Positions 1-6,426 are shown, counted from the first letter of the stretch. The stretch is 23,664 bases of DNA from M0108 sp937862735 (GCA_937862735.1 CALMDH010000261.1:1-23664); one strand, 5' to 3'. Translations and numbers: made by a program. Notes: generated by a model from the letters alone, not told the origin.

Positions 1-52
1 ATCCAGATGGCACTCTCCGGGCAGATTTATGCGGAGGGGAGCGAGTAGTTAC
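1..52. mobile_element. Possible end of an IS66-type insertion sequence
   Basis: The tape-measure-like reading frame loses its family character at about position 52, and eight unrelated codons later it stops. Read on the minus strand, the DNA beyond this point begins with GTAAC. Terminal inverted repeats of IS66-family elements usually begin with GTAA. The junction would be between 52 and 53. Only 52 bases are visible, with no transposase, target duplication or second end, so this is inference. Another insertion, a deletion or plain divergence could give the same picture. Confidence 0.3.
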
Positions 53-344
53 CTTTGAACTTTGCCAGGCCTTCCGCCGGGAGATCAATAATCGTGTTGA
101 TTTCGGTAAAGGCCTGCTCGAATTTACCAGCTTCCTCAACTGCCACTTTGGCGATGGCCACGCCCAGAGCAAGGGCGGCGGTTTCCATCGCCAGAATGGC
201 TTGCGCGGCATTGGCTAATGGCTGTGTCGCATCCTGTACGCTGCCAGAAAGGTCTTCAATACCTTTGCCGATGCCGGTGATGGCATCACCCGTATTATCG
301 AGACCTTCAAAGACGATTTGGATGGTTTTCGAGAGATCAGCCAT
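27..344 (-). pseudogene. Interrupted 5' fragment of a phage tail tape-measure-like gene
   Basis: The frame begins at ATG 342-344, with an AGG about 8 nt upstream, and encodes MADLSKTIQ followed by a Gly/Ala-rich amphipathic stretch and FEQAFTEIN. This resembles the N-terminus of tail tape-measure proteins, which set tail length and normally run to many hundreds of residues. Here the frame stops after about 105 residues (TAA at 27-29), and the last 8 residues (NYSLPSA region) do not look like the family. The likely true coding part is 53-344, with the rest from inserted DNA. A longer in-frame version beginning at 440 is unlikely because it would translate hairpin DNA. It lies downstream of the capsid fusion and one small gene, separated from them by a terminator. 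The family call is by eye and moderately secure. Confidence 0.55.
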
Positions 345-364
345 TGGAATACCTAAGAATAGGG

Positions 365-388
365 GGGCCGGAATTTGAACACCGGCCC
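365..388 (-). other. Hairpin in the leader of the tape-measure-like gene
   Basis: GGGCCGG at 365-371 pairs perfectly with CCGGCCC at 382-388 across a 10-nt loop. It lies 21 nt upstream of the ATG at 344 and after the upstream terminator, so it would be in the mRNA leader. The loop contains TTCAAAT and so resembles a tRNA T-arm, but no tRNA can be folded around it. The role is unknown. Confidence 0.4.
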
Positions 389-440
389 AGGGGTGCCATC
401 GCCGCCTAGTCTCGGCTTTGGCGTCTTTGCTCAACCTCAA

Positions 441-483
441 GCAAAAGGCGCCAGCCTGGGGGTGCCGAACCCCCCAGTCTGGC
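441..483 (-). terminator. Intrinsic terminator after the capsid-fusion operon
   Basis: Arms 450-454 with 479-483 (5 bp) and 456-462 with 471-477 (7 bp) form a strong stem with one mismatch and an 8-nt loop. On the minus strand the hairpin is followed by GCCTTTT (AAAA at 443-446 on plus). It lies about 43 nt downstream of the stop of the gene at 526-867. It would separate capsid-operon transcription from the tape-measure-like gene. Confidence 0.6.
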
Positions 484-525
484 TATATTTGGCCGTCCGT
501 CTGGGCAGATTTCCGGCCAAATTCG

Positions 526-867
526 TTAAAGGCCCATCGCCATTCGAGCCTTTTGATTTAGATCGCCCCATGTTTCGGCTTTCCAAGAATTCAACCATGT
601 GGTTGCTCTCCTGGGTGGCAATTGAGGCATGTCTGCGTAACACTGGCGGAAAACCATATCGGTAGCCACTTTCAACTGCTCGCCCTTCATGTTGAAGGTT
701 TCGCCGATGTGGCGCTCAAGAAACGGCGCTGACACCAGTTCACGCTTGCCAGGAATTGCGTAAAACAAAGCGCCTACGCTGTTTTCACGCGCCCAGAATA
801 AAGGCAAGGCGTCGAGGAATTCCTGTGGAAAGGTGCCGTCAAATTCGTCTTTCTTTTTATGGGACAT
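526..867 (-). CDS. Small unknown phage protein downstream of the capsid fusion
   Basis: The 113-residue frame starts with MSHKKKDEFD at ATG 865-867. That ATG lies inside the last codons of the capsid-fusion gene (11-nt overlap), so translation is probably coupled. A longer frame starting at 948 would run far into the capsid gene and is not favoured. The protein is soluble, with an aromatic and acidic N-terminal half, a central segment (APFLERHIGETFNMKGEQ), and a Trp-rich end (TTWLNSW, ETWGDL). I do not recognise the family. Its place between a capsid gene and a tape-measure-like gene suggests a structural or assembly role such as a head-completion or chaperone protein, but that rests on position only. 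A terminator follows. Confidence 0.65.
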   Translation of the reverse strand: MSHKKKDEFDGTFPQEFLDALPLFWARENSVGALFYAIPGKRELVSAPFLERHIGETFNMKGEQLKVATDMVFRQCYADMPQLPPRRATTWLNSWKAETWGDLNQKARMAMGL

Positions 868-2095
868 TAAAAATCTCCACGAATGACTTTTCAACGAAAG
901 GCATTTCAAAGGAAACATCTTGGAATGCATAGCACTCCACCGCACCATCGGCGCGATGTTTATCCAGCAATTTGATTTCCACTTCGCCGGATAGCCTTAC
1001 CACGCATTGCGAAAAATCGCCGACCAGAATCTTGTCCTCGCTGTATTTGTCGCTGGCGATAGCCCTATAGCCTCTGAACGTCTGATACGGGCGCTGATTG
1101 GGACCAGCCAAGGTCATCACCCAATCGCTTTTGTAATCGTAATCCGCAAGCTCAGTGAGGCGGCGCTTGGTTGAAGGGTGAGCAACGAGAGCGATACGCT
1201 CCGAGTCGATACCGTTAAGCTCTAAATCTTCTACCGCGTCGAATATCGCGGGGCCGGCTCCGGCCAAGGCTTCAACCTGGCCGATGGGGTATTGCAGGAT
1301 TCCCCGCGGCTCGCCATTGAAGCCGGTGCCGTGCAGAATGGCACGATCAATCTCCTTTGCGATACCGCGGACCAGCGAACGGGCGAAGGTCCCAACCGCA
1401 TCATCGGCCTGAAGGATCAGCCGCCGGGAGATGGCGACACTGCTACCGACGGTTTGCCAACTGGTATTGACCGCGGACATGGTTACGTCCGGCATACCCA
1501 CGTTGGCGTCTTCTCTGACCCAGTAGGGAGTGCCATCAGCCAGGATGGGTAGCTGCGCGTCCCGCATGGAGTCCGCGACGATGTACGTCACCCCTAGCCT
1601 TGATAGCCGTCCATCCAACTCCGGCGCGATGATCGCCGGGCGCATAGCCTCGGAAACCAGAGAGGCGGCTTGTGGAGTCGCCAGGGCGCGGAGGGTGGAT
1701 AGCTTGAATCGCTTTGTCGATACGCCATGCTCCGTTCGCCAGGCGCTGTTAGGGTCGTCGGGATGGACTGGATAGGATTTGGACTGCGCTCCCTCACTGA
1801 GGAAACGAGCCAGGGCCTTGGATTCCTGTTCAATCGGCAAGGTGGACGGATTCACGTTTTCGCCCATTTGGCGGACGATTTCCCACGTCGGCCTGTCGCG
1901 CATTAGCCGAATAAGGCCACTCACTGCGCCGTCAACTTCCGTAGTCCCATTTTCATATCCAGCAATGGTGGAACGGGACCGACCGACTAAAATACCAAGC
2001 TCCTCCTGGCTAAGCCGGTGGATGGAGCGAAATTCTTTCAGCCTTTCGGCATCAGTTTGATCGGTGGGAAGTCGCCATTGAACGGGGGAAGTCAT
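857..2095 (-). CDS. XRE helix-turn-helix / HK97-fold major capsid protein fusion
   Basis: This is one uninterrupted frame of 412 residues. Residues about 16-68 form an XRE/Cro-type DNA-binding domain with the classic core SQEELGILVGRSRSTIAGYE (29-48). Residues about 85-135 are a polar linker. Residues about 140-411 match HK97-type capsid proteins: AIIAPEL, a PILADGTPYWVRED strand, a basic long helix ending in AKEIDRAILHG, GEPRGIL, HPSTKRRL, and a C-terminal strand. HK97 capsid precursors normally carry an N-terminal scaffolding (delta) domain; here an HTH stands in its place. No prohead protease or portal gene is next to it. The HTH could bind the operator-like repeats just upstream (autoregulation), or bind DNA inside the shell because HK97 N-termini point inward. 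Start ATG 2093-2095 has only a weak ribosome site. The capsid call is firm; function of the fusion is inference. Confidence 0.85.
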   Translation of the reverse strand: MTSPVQWRLPTDQTDAERLKEFRSIHRLSQEELGILVGRSRSTIAGYENGTTEVDGAVSGLIRLMRDRPTWEIVRQMGENVNPSTLPIEQESKALARFLSEGAQSKSYPVHPDDPNSAWRTEHGVSTKRFKLSTLRALATPQAASLVSEAMRPAIIAPELDGRLSRLGVTYIVADSMRDAQLPILADGTPYWVREDANVGMPDVTMSAVNTSWQTVGSSVAISRRLILQADDAVGTFARSLVRGIAKEIDRAILHGTGFNGEPRGILQYPIGQVEALAGAGPAIFDAVEDLELNGIDSERIALVAHPSTKRRLTELADYDYKSDWVMTLAGPNQRPYQTFRGYRAIASDKYSEDKILVGDFSQCVVRLSGEVEIKLLDKHRADGAVECYAFQDVSFEMPFVEKSFVEIFNVP

Positions 2096-2098
2096 CAG

Positions 2099-2178
2099 AA
2101 TTTGTCCAGAATCTAGTAAAGATGCCTAAATTCTGCACAATAATTTGTGCAATTTTAATCTAAAATCTGCACGAATTT
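2099..2178. promoter_or_regulatory. Operator-like palindrome and half-sites upstream of the HTH-capsid gene
   Basis: In the gap between the Mor-like gene and the HTH-capsid gene, TGCACAA (2134-2140) and TTGTGCA (2145-2151) form a perfect 7-bp inverted repeat with a 4-nt spacer, typical of an XRE dimer site. Related half-sites are TTTGTCCA at 2101-2108, next to the start codon, and TGCACGAA at 2168-2175, next to the upstream stop. On the minus strand TTGCAC in the palindrome could serve as a -35 element, but no clear -10 follows. Binding by the fused HTH is inference. Confidence 0.55.
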
Positions 2179-2401
2179 AGGACCGCCACTTTTGTAGCCA
2201 CGAATAGGCGGTTCTCCGGCTGATTCGATATCGGCGCATCAGGCTTTTTGGCGTATCGGTAGGACCGACTACCGGATGATCCCGCGATGGCACATAAATC
2301 GTCTCCCCGCCTGCCGGCTCAACAATCTTTTTGGCCAGGCGGTTACCGGCGTCGTCGCCGGCGATGGCGCGCAGGGTGGTGACAAGCTCGGTGAACTTCA
2401 T
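2177..2401 (-). CDS. Mor-like transcriptional activator
   Basis: The 74-residue protein has the layout of the Mor/C family of phage Mu middle and late activators, in shortened form. An N-terminal helix region (NRLAKKIVEPAG) is followed by the family's GGETIYVPS segment (31-39) and a C-terminal helix-turn-helix (about 50-73, SLMRRYRISRRTAYSWLQKW). Full-length Mor is about 129 residues, so much of the dimerisation half is missing. Start ATG 2399-2401 has a good AAGGAG ribosome site 5 nt upstream. It sits directly upstream of the HTH-capsid gene and so is a likely activator of the structural genes. That target is inference; the family call is fairly good. Confidence 0.65.
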   Translation of the reverse strand: MKFTELVTTLRAIAGDDAGNRLAKKIVEPAGGETIYVPSRDHPVVGPTDTPKSLMRRYRISRRTAYSWLQKWRS

Positions 2402-2416
2402 AAATTCTCCTTATGG

Positions 2417-2432
2417 ATTGATTGTTATCAAT
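2417..2432. promoter_or_regulatory. Inverted repeat upstream of the Mor-like gene
   Basis: ATTGAT (2417-2422) and ATCAAT (2427-2432) form a perfect 6-bp inverted repeat with a 4-nt spacer, 16 nt upstream of the Mor-like start codon and just before its ribosome site. It lies in an AT-rich patch (2411-2450) that probably holds the promoter. The arm-and-spacer layout resembles the palindrome at 2134-2151, though the sequence differs. The rest of 2433-2603 shows no clear gene. Confidence 0.4.
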
Positions 2433-2603
2433 ATTTTTTATGGTTAGTTAGACAGACATTCCGGCGCGAAACATGCCGTGGCTTGGCGGCCAGAGAGAAC
2501 CTTAACGCATTGATTCCATTACATTTTATTTCGCGCCAATCTTGCTGACAAAATCCTCGCACGTCTGCGCTCAGAAAATGCCAGCAATAACAGTGCGTTA
2601 GTT

Positions 2604-2879
2604 TCATACACGCCTGACTGATGGGAAAAAATTCGTCGCCACCAGCACGCTGTCGCCATTCGTGACACGCACCTCCCGCACCTCAACATCGGCGTGCAAG
2701 CCAATGAAGTCCTTCGTATCGTTCGGGCGACTTTTGGCGTCAAGTGCCCCCAGCAATGCTCCAAGGGCGCGCGAATCAATCGCGACCTCGCCATAAATCC
2801 GACGCCCGCCGGTCTCGAACACGAAGGCAAAGATGCCGTTTTTCAGTGTGCACTCGGTTATTTCGGTGGTGAATCTCAT
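2604..2879 (-). CDS. Small unknown element protein
   Basis: The frame encodes 91 residues beginning MRFTTEITEC at ATG 2877-2879, with a weak purine-rich GAGATGAG upstream. The pattern (FAFVFETGGRRIYGEVAIDSRALGALLGALDA, then VEVREVRVTNGDSVLVATNFF) suggests alternating strands and one helix, a small soluble alpha/beta fold. No catalytic motif, membrane segment or known family is recognised. It lies between the candidate iteron region and the Mor-like gene, with 72 nt upstream and about 200 nt downstream. A role in replication control or regulation is possible but not shown. Confidence 0.55.
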   Translation of the reverse strand: MRFTTEITECTLKNGIFAFVFETGGRRIYGEVAIDSRALGALLGALDAKSRPNDTKDFIGLHADVEVREVRVTNGDSVLVATNFFPSVRRV

Positions 2880-2909
2880 GTCAATCTCATCTCTTGCTTA
2901 ATGTAGGGC

Positions 2910-3022
2910 GAACAGTCTGAACGCTTGAACACCTCAAACATCCTAAACAGGCTACTCTTCATTAGAATGTTCACCATGTTCTGTTTGTTCTTCTTGTTCA
3001 TTGCGTTCGCCCTGTTCACCCT
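2910..3022. repeat. Iteron-like array, candidate replication origin
   Basis: On the plus strand GTTC recurs at 2969, 2978, 2987, 2996, 3005 and 3014, exactly every 9 nt. Across a 15-nt spacer (2954-2968) the opposite-orientation core GAAC/AAAC recurs at 2910, 2919, 2927, 2936 and 2945, at 9, 8, 9 and 9 nt. The right arm codes for the tripeptide repeat Glu-(Gln/Arg/His)-x at the C-terminus of the RepA-like protein. The left arm lies after its stop codon, so protein coding cannot explain it. Iterons next to or inside a replication gene are a known origin layout. That this is the element's origin is inference. Confidence 0.5.
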
Positions 3023-4028
3023 CCCGTGGTGCCTTGCCTACTAGGTAGTACAGGCGATCAGAGCCTTGTTCTAGGTTGCCTGCCTCTAGCATGGATCTCA
3101 GTAGGCGTCTGACGGTCCCAGGCTTGCGTTCTGAAAGTTCAGATACCTCTTTAGGTGATAAGCCACGGTTCGCCTCTTTGAAGACGCCAAGCAGGTGTTT
3201 ACGCTCATTCGAGGCAGTTATCTCTTCACTCCCGCCAAGCATTTCCCATGTACAATTAGCACGCCTGAAACGCATAGCGAATGCCCCGTCATCTTCAATA
3301 TCGCGGCCGATAAGGTGAAGGGTGGCATCCAACATGCCGCGCGGGCGATCAAGGACCAATGCGCCATCACAACCGCCTGATAGGCCCAGGGTGCCGGAGA
3401 TCAGTTCGAGCGGATCTGCGGCATCCATCTTGCGGTTATGAGTAATAATCAGGATGGTGACGTTGTGGGCGTCACTCAGAGCCTTGATGGGTGCCAATGC
3501 TTGATAATCTTGCTCATAGGCGCTTGCTCGCCCGCCGGTTGGTGGGCGGAACTTGGCAAGGGTGTCGATACAGACCAATCGCGCGTCAGGATGGGCCACA
3601 ATCCATTGCTCAATGGCATCCGCGCCACCTTGATCCACGCGCGGCCATTCCGTCTCAAGATGCAATCTGGCCAGGTGATCCTCGTTTGGCAACCGGAATG
3701 CGCCCAACTTCGTCAGCCGGCTTTTCAGGCGGCGCTGGTTATCTTCCAGAGCCAGGACCAGGGCGCTACCTCCATGGACTCGCTTGCCAAGGGTCACGCC
3801 TTCCGTGGCCACTGCTAGAGCGATTTGCAAGGCAAGCCATGACTTTCCGACCTTTGGCTTAGCCGATAGTAGATAGGTGCCTTCCGGCAGTATGTCGGGC
3901 ACGCACCATCTAAGATCGGCAAATTCCCTGTTCATCAGTTCGCGGGCGGTGATGGTTGCTGGAGACTGATCGCCATCACGCTGTCGCAGAATTGCCTCCA
4001 GCTCTTCGGCGGTGGGGTCATGCAGCAT
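2952..4028 (-). CDS. RepA-like RecA-fold ATPase/helicase of the element
   Basis: The 358-residue protein has a RecA-type ATPase core: Walker A AKPKVGKSW (56-64), LVLALEDN (90-97), Walker B LVCIDTL (151-157), and an IITHNRK motif (194-200). This matches the AAA_25/RepA-like hexameric ATPases that act as replicative helicases in phages, plasmids and satellites. Residues about 275-330 look like a winged helix (KEVSELSERKPGTVRRLLRSMLEAG). The last 20 residues are a Glu/Gln/His-rich tripeptide repeat, whose DNA forms half of the candidate iteron array. Its ATG (4026-4028) overlaps the end of the zinc-finger primase-type gene by 11 nt, so the two are probably coupled and act together in element replication. 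The ATPase family is clear; helicase activity is inferred. Confidence 0.8.
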   Translation of the reverse strand: MLHDPTAEELEAILRQRDGDQSPATITARELMNREFADLRWCVPDILPEGTYLLSAKPKVGKSWLALQIALAVATEGVTLGKRVHGGSALVLALEDNQRRLKSRLTKLGAFRLPNEDHLARLHLETEWPRVDQGGADAIEQWIVAHPDARLVCIDTLAKFRPPTGGRASAYEQDYQALAPIKALSDAHNVTILIITHNRKMDAADPLELISGTLGLSGGCDGALVLDRPRGMLDATLHLIGRDIEDDGAFAMRFRRANCTWEMLGGSEEITASNERKHLLGVFKEANRGLSPKEVSELSERKPGTVRRLLRSMLEAGNLEQGSDRLYYLVGKAPREGEQGERNEQEEQTEHGEHSNEE

Positions 4029-4443
4029 CCGCTTGATCTCCCCTCAAGATATCCACAGCCATCGCCAGCGTAGCTCTATCGTTAAGGTCAAGATCGCGGC
4101 CGGCGCGCTTATCGGCGGCGGCAATCCGCAAGATCCATTCTGCATAGTCCACCGCTGGAATATCAGTGAGGAGATACCGCTTACGGCGTCCATAGGCGAG
4201 AGCCTTTTCATAGGGGATATCTCGCTCAGGACAGATATCCCCCCAGGACGCCCCCAGAGCCCGTAGAACGTCCTCTACGTCGCATCCCGCGTGGCAGTGA
4301 AGGAGAATCCTGTCACTTGTCAGGCGGACGCTCAGGGACGGGCTACGGTCCTCGTGTGCTGGGCATCGTGCTGTCCAAGCGTCCTTGTGTGTGACGCTGG
4401 GGCGAACCTTTTCTAGGCGATTGAGGATGCGGTTCAAGTCCAT
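4018..4443 (-). CDS. CHC2 zinc-finger primase-type protein
   Basis: The 141-residue protein contains a DnaG-like CHC2 zinc-binding domain: Cys27, His30 (CPAHED), Cys50 and Cys54 (LLHCHAGC), with SPSLSV between, as in many phage and plasmid primases. The C-terminal half is helical (AVDYAEWILRIAAADKRAG) with no TOPRIM or archaeo-eukaryotic primase catalytic motifs, so it is only the DNA-recognition part of a primase. Such short proteins are often coded next to a RepA-like helicase, as here (11-nt overlap). Start ATG 4441-4443 has a strong AGGGGTGGGG upstream. It probably recognises template DNA for the element's replication. Whether it primes alone is doubtful. Confidence 0.75.
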   Translation of the reverse strand: MDLNRILNRLEKVRPSVTHKDAWTARCPAHEDRSPSLSVRLTSDRILLHCHAGCDVEDVLRALGASWGDICPERDIPYEKALAYGRRKRYLLTDIPAVDYAEWILRIAAADKRAGRDLDLNDRATLAMAVDILRGDQADAA

Positions 4444-4452
4444 ACCCCACCC

Positions 4453-4677
4453 CTATTCGCTCCAATTCATTGCCTTGTCGATATCCTGCAATATCGACCG
4501 CAGCATCCAGTAAATTAATTGCGTTTTGGGGTCATCGTCGATCAGGGTATTGATTAACGTCTGCAATTTGATTTTTGCATCACCCATTGCCTGATACTGA
4601 TCCCAATCCATCGCGTGAACACGCTCAAGGGCCTGGCGCAAACGCTCAATGTCAGCGGCGGTGGTTTTGTTGCTCAT
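4453..4677 (-). CDS. Small helical protein of unknown function
   Basis: The preferred start is ATG 4675-4677 (MSNKTTAADI), which has GAGG 8 nt upstream. An ATG six codons earlier (4695) overlaps the previous gene's stop but has poor spacing. The 74-residue product is predicted to be almost all helix (IERLRQALERVHAMDWDQYQ, then LQTLINTLIDDD and IYWMLRSILQDIDKAM), possibly a coiled-coil or helical-bundle partner protein. No family is recognised. It lies 10 nt after the upstream gene's stop and 9 nt before the primase-type gene, so it belongs to the replication operon. Confidence 0.55.
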   Translation of the reverse strand: MSNKTTAADIERLRQALERVHAMDWDQYQAMGDAKIKLQTLINTLIDDDPKTQLIYWMLRSILQDIDKAMNWSE

Positions 4678-4687
4678 TTTGTTCGCC

Positions 4688-4945
4688 TCAATCATCAGCC
4701 TTATGGATATCGGAATTGCTCGATTCGCGGAGGATATCGAGAACCACGGAATCGAATTCAGGACCGACCAGGCTACCGGCCGAACCTTTGCGGATGATGA
4801 GTTGACCCGACTGAATCAGTCGGTCGCGATTGCGCCGGATAAACCATTCGGCGCTGGCGAAGGTGGAGAAGGCGTGGCCGCCGCAGTCAGCGACCCAATC
4901 GCGGAGGGGCCGATAGTCGGCTACCCGTTCAGGATGTGCGTGCAT
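4688..4945 (-). CDS. Small unknown protein, first gene of the replication operon
   Basis: The start is placed at ATG 4943-4945 because GAGG lies 8 nt upstream. A GTG ten codons earlier (4975) has no ribosome site. The 85-residue product (MHAHPERVADYRPL..., with WVADCGGHAFSTFASAEWFIRR and RDRLIQSGQLI) looks like a compact winged-helix or other small alpha/beta domain, possibly DNA-binding. I do not recognise the family. It is the first gene after the terminator at 5021-5052, so its promoter should lie in 4946-5020. I saw no convincing -35/-10 pair there. Confidence 0.55.
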   Translation of the reverse strand: MHAHPERVADYRPLRDWVADCGGHAFSTFASAEWFIRRNRDRLIQSGQLIIRKGSAGSLVGPEFDSVVLDILRESSNSDIHKADD

Positions 4946-5020
4946 AAGGTGTTCCTCGGTAAGTTTCGCCGCCACGGCGAGACAGGAGGTACCTTACGGA
5001 AATACTTCGAGGGATTTAAC

Positions 5021-5052
5021 AAAAACGGAACATCTGCTAAGCAAATGTTCCG
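5021..5052 (-). terminator. Intrinsic terminator after the integrase operon
   Basis: CGGAACATCTGC (5026-5037) and GCAAATGTTCCG (5041-5052) form a stem pairing at 11 of 12 positions with a 3-nt loop. On the minus strand the hairpin is followed by five T (AAAAA at 5021-5025 on plus). It starts 7 nt after the stop of the gene at 5060-5548. It would insulate integrase transcription from the replication genes. Confidence 0.8.
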
Positions 5053-5059
5053 TATTTAT

Positions 5060-5548
5060 TCACTGCGAGGGTACAACGGGAGATTTCAGAGAGGCCAGAT
5101 AAGCTTGGGCGTGTCGCTTCGAAAGTTTGTCGCGACGGTAATGGTCTGGGTGGCCAGGTCCAGCAATACGCCTAGCCCTTAATAGAAGCCGAGGATGGCC
5201 GATAACCTTAGAACACTCTGCATCCAGTTCGGCCCAGGCTTTATCAAAGATCGGCCGCATCCATGCGTTCGGGTCTTCGGCGGCGCGCTTGGCTGCCCTG
5301 GCCTTAGCTGCGTTGCTGGCACGTGTCCGATATCTCTGGGCTTCGCGGTGCTCTTGATACCGCAACCGGCAAGCTTCTCGGAGTCGTATCAGGTCGACCA
5401 TGACCAGTTCAAACTCGCCAGGCTTCAGGTCGGCTGTCGCGATATCTTGGGAGAATGCCATCAGGGCCTCCCGATCATCGGGGAGCAATGGCTCCACGTA
5501 GATCGGTTGGCACGCCTGTTGAAAGATGAGGCGTTGTAGCTCGTTCAT
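5060..5548 (-). CDS. Basic unknown protein coupled to the integrase
   Basis: The 162-residue protein starts at ATG 5546-5548, which overlaps the integrase stop as ATGA, so translation is coupled. The N-terminal half is mixed (PIYVEPLLPDDREALMAF, ELVMVDLIRLREA). The middle and C-terminal parts are strongly basic and helical (RLRYQEHREAQRYRTRASNA, KARAAKRAAED), ending with a His/Arg-rich segment. It might bind nucleic acid, for example as a recombination accessory protein, but there is no recognisable excisionase fold and no known family. A terminator follows directly, closing a two-gene integrase operon. Confidence 0.65.
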   Translation of the reverse strand: MNELQRLIFQQACQPIYVEPLLPDDREALMAFSQDIATADLKPGEFELVMVDLIRLREACRLRYQEHREAQRYRTRASNAAKARAAKRAAEDPNAWMRPIFDKAWAELDAECSKVIGHPRLLLRARRIAGPGHPDHYRRDKLSKRHAQAYLASLKSPVVPSQ

Positions 5549-6426
5549 CCGAACACCCGATCAACAACCTGCATCTTGTCAGCCGCGTTCTGATGCATGT
5601 AGCGGGCGGAGGCGGTCAAGGTGCGATGGCCCATGATGGCCATGATCTGGGCTTGCCCTACCCCGGCGGAGGCCAGGGCGGACCCGCAGCCGTGCCGTAG
5701 CTGATGGAAGTTGCGACCGGGTACCCCGGCCTCGGTGCAGACTTGACCCCAGAGGCGCCGGAACTGAAACGGTCGGCCGTTCTTGCCAGCGAACACCAGG
5801 GCGTCAGGATCTTTACCGGGGAGCTTGGCCAATTCGGCCGTCGCGCGTTCGGACAGGGCCGACACGATGGGTTGGCCGTTCTTGGTCTTCAGGACCGTGA
5901 TCGTCCGTTGGGCGATATCCACGTCGCGCCAGCGGGCGGCCTGCAAGTTGCCGACGCGCAGTCCGGTATGGAACGCCACGAGGATCAGGGCCGGGAGCTT
6001 GCCCCACCGCTGATCCATCACCCGGGCGAGGGCCACGATCTTGTCGACTTGTTCGGTGCGGAGGTAGCGGTTCGGGTCGGCTGGCTCAGGACTGCGCTCA
6101 ATCCCCTTGGTCGGCGGGACATGGGCGCGCGGCAACAGGCGCAGGCGCCGGGCATACTTGAAGATGCTTTGCAGTTGGGAGACGTAGCGGTTCTGGGTTG
6201 AACCTTTGAGGGGTACCCCGGCGGCGGTGGTTTCCTTGCCACGGATCGGGGACAAGCGACCGCGCTCAGCGAGGCGGACAAGGGCCTCGTCGACTTGGTC
6301 GGGGGTGATGGCGCTAAGCTCGAACTGGCCCAGCTGCTGATCCCAGAAGGCCAACCGCCCCAGGGTGGAGCGGTCGACTTCGCGGGACGCCACGAAGGCG
6401 TCGATGGTGTCTTTGAGAGTAGGCAT
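5545..6426 (-). CDS. int: Tyrosine-type site-specific integrase
   Basis: The 293-residue protein has a SAM-like core-binding domain (about 1-100) and a tyrosine recombinase catalytic domain. The catalytic set is visible: Arg157 (FHTGLR), Lys182 (LKTKNG), His241 and Arg244 (HQLRHG), His267 (MGHRT) and Tyr276 (ARYMHQ). It should insert and excise the element by strand exchange between attP and attB. It lies 100 nt from the 3' end of the tRNA-Gly gene, the standard place for an integrase that uses a tRNA attachment site. Start ATG 6424-6426 has GAGGG about 6 nt upstream. It is slightly short for the family because there is no separate arm-binding N-terminal domain. Confidence 0.92.
   Translation of the reverse strand: MPTLKDTIDAFVASREVDRSTLGRLAFWDQQLGQFELSAITPDQVDEALVRLAERGRLSPIRGKETTAAGVPLKGSTQNRYVSQLQSIFKYARRLRLLPRAHVPPTKGIERSPEPADPNRYLRTEQVDKIVALARVMDQRWGKLPALILVAFHTGLRVGNLQAARWRDVDIAQRTITVLKTKNGQPIVSALSERATAELAKLPGKDPDALVFAGKNGRPFQFRRLWGQVCTEAGVPGRNFHQLRHGCGSALASAGVGQAQIMAIMGHRTLTASARYMHQNAADKMQVVDRVFG

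Noticed and set aside
1..52. Group II intron or intein as cause of the tape-measure break
   Set aside because: The sequence after the break starts GTAAC, not the GTGYG of group II introns, and the frame stops within eight codons, so it is not an intein.
365..388. tRNA T-arm-like hairpin with TTCAAAT
   Set aside because: The loop is 10 nt, not 7, and no acceptor stem or anticodon arm with U33 can be found upstream on the minus strand.
437..643. 68-residue minus-strand frame that could be a frameshifted tail-chaperone extension
   Set aside because: It runs into the terminator hairpin at 441-483, has low-complexity composition, and no slippery site was seen at the overlap with the real gene.
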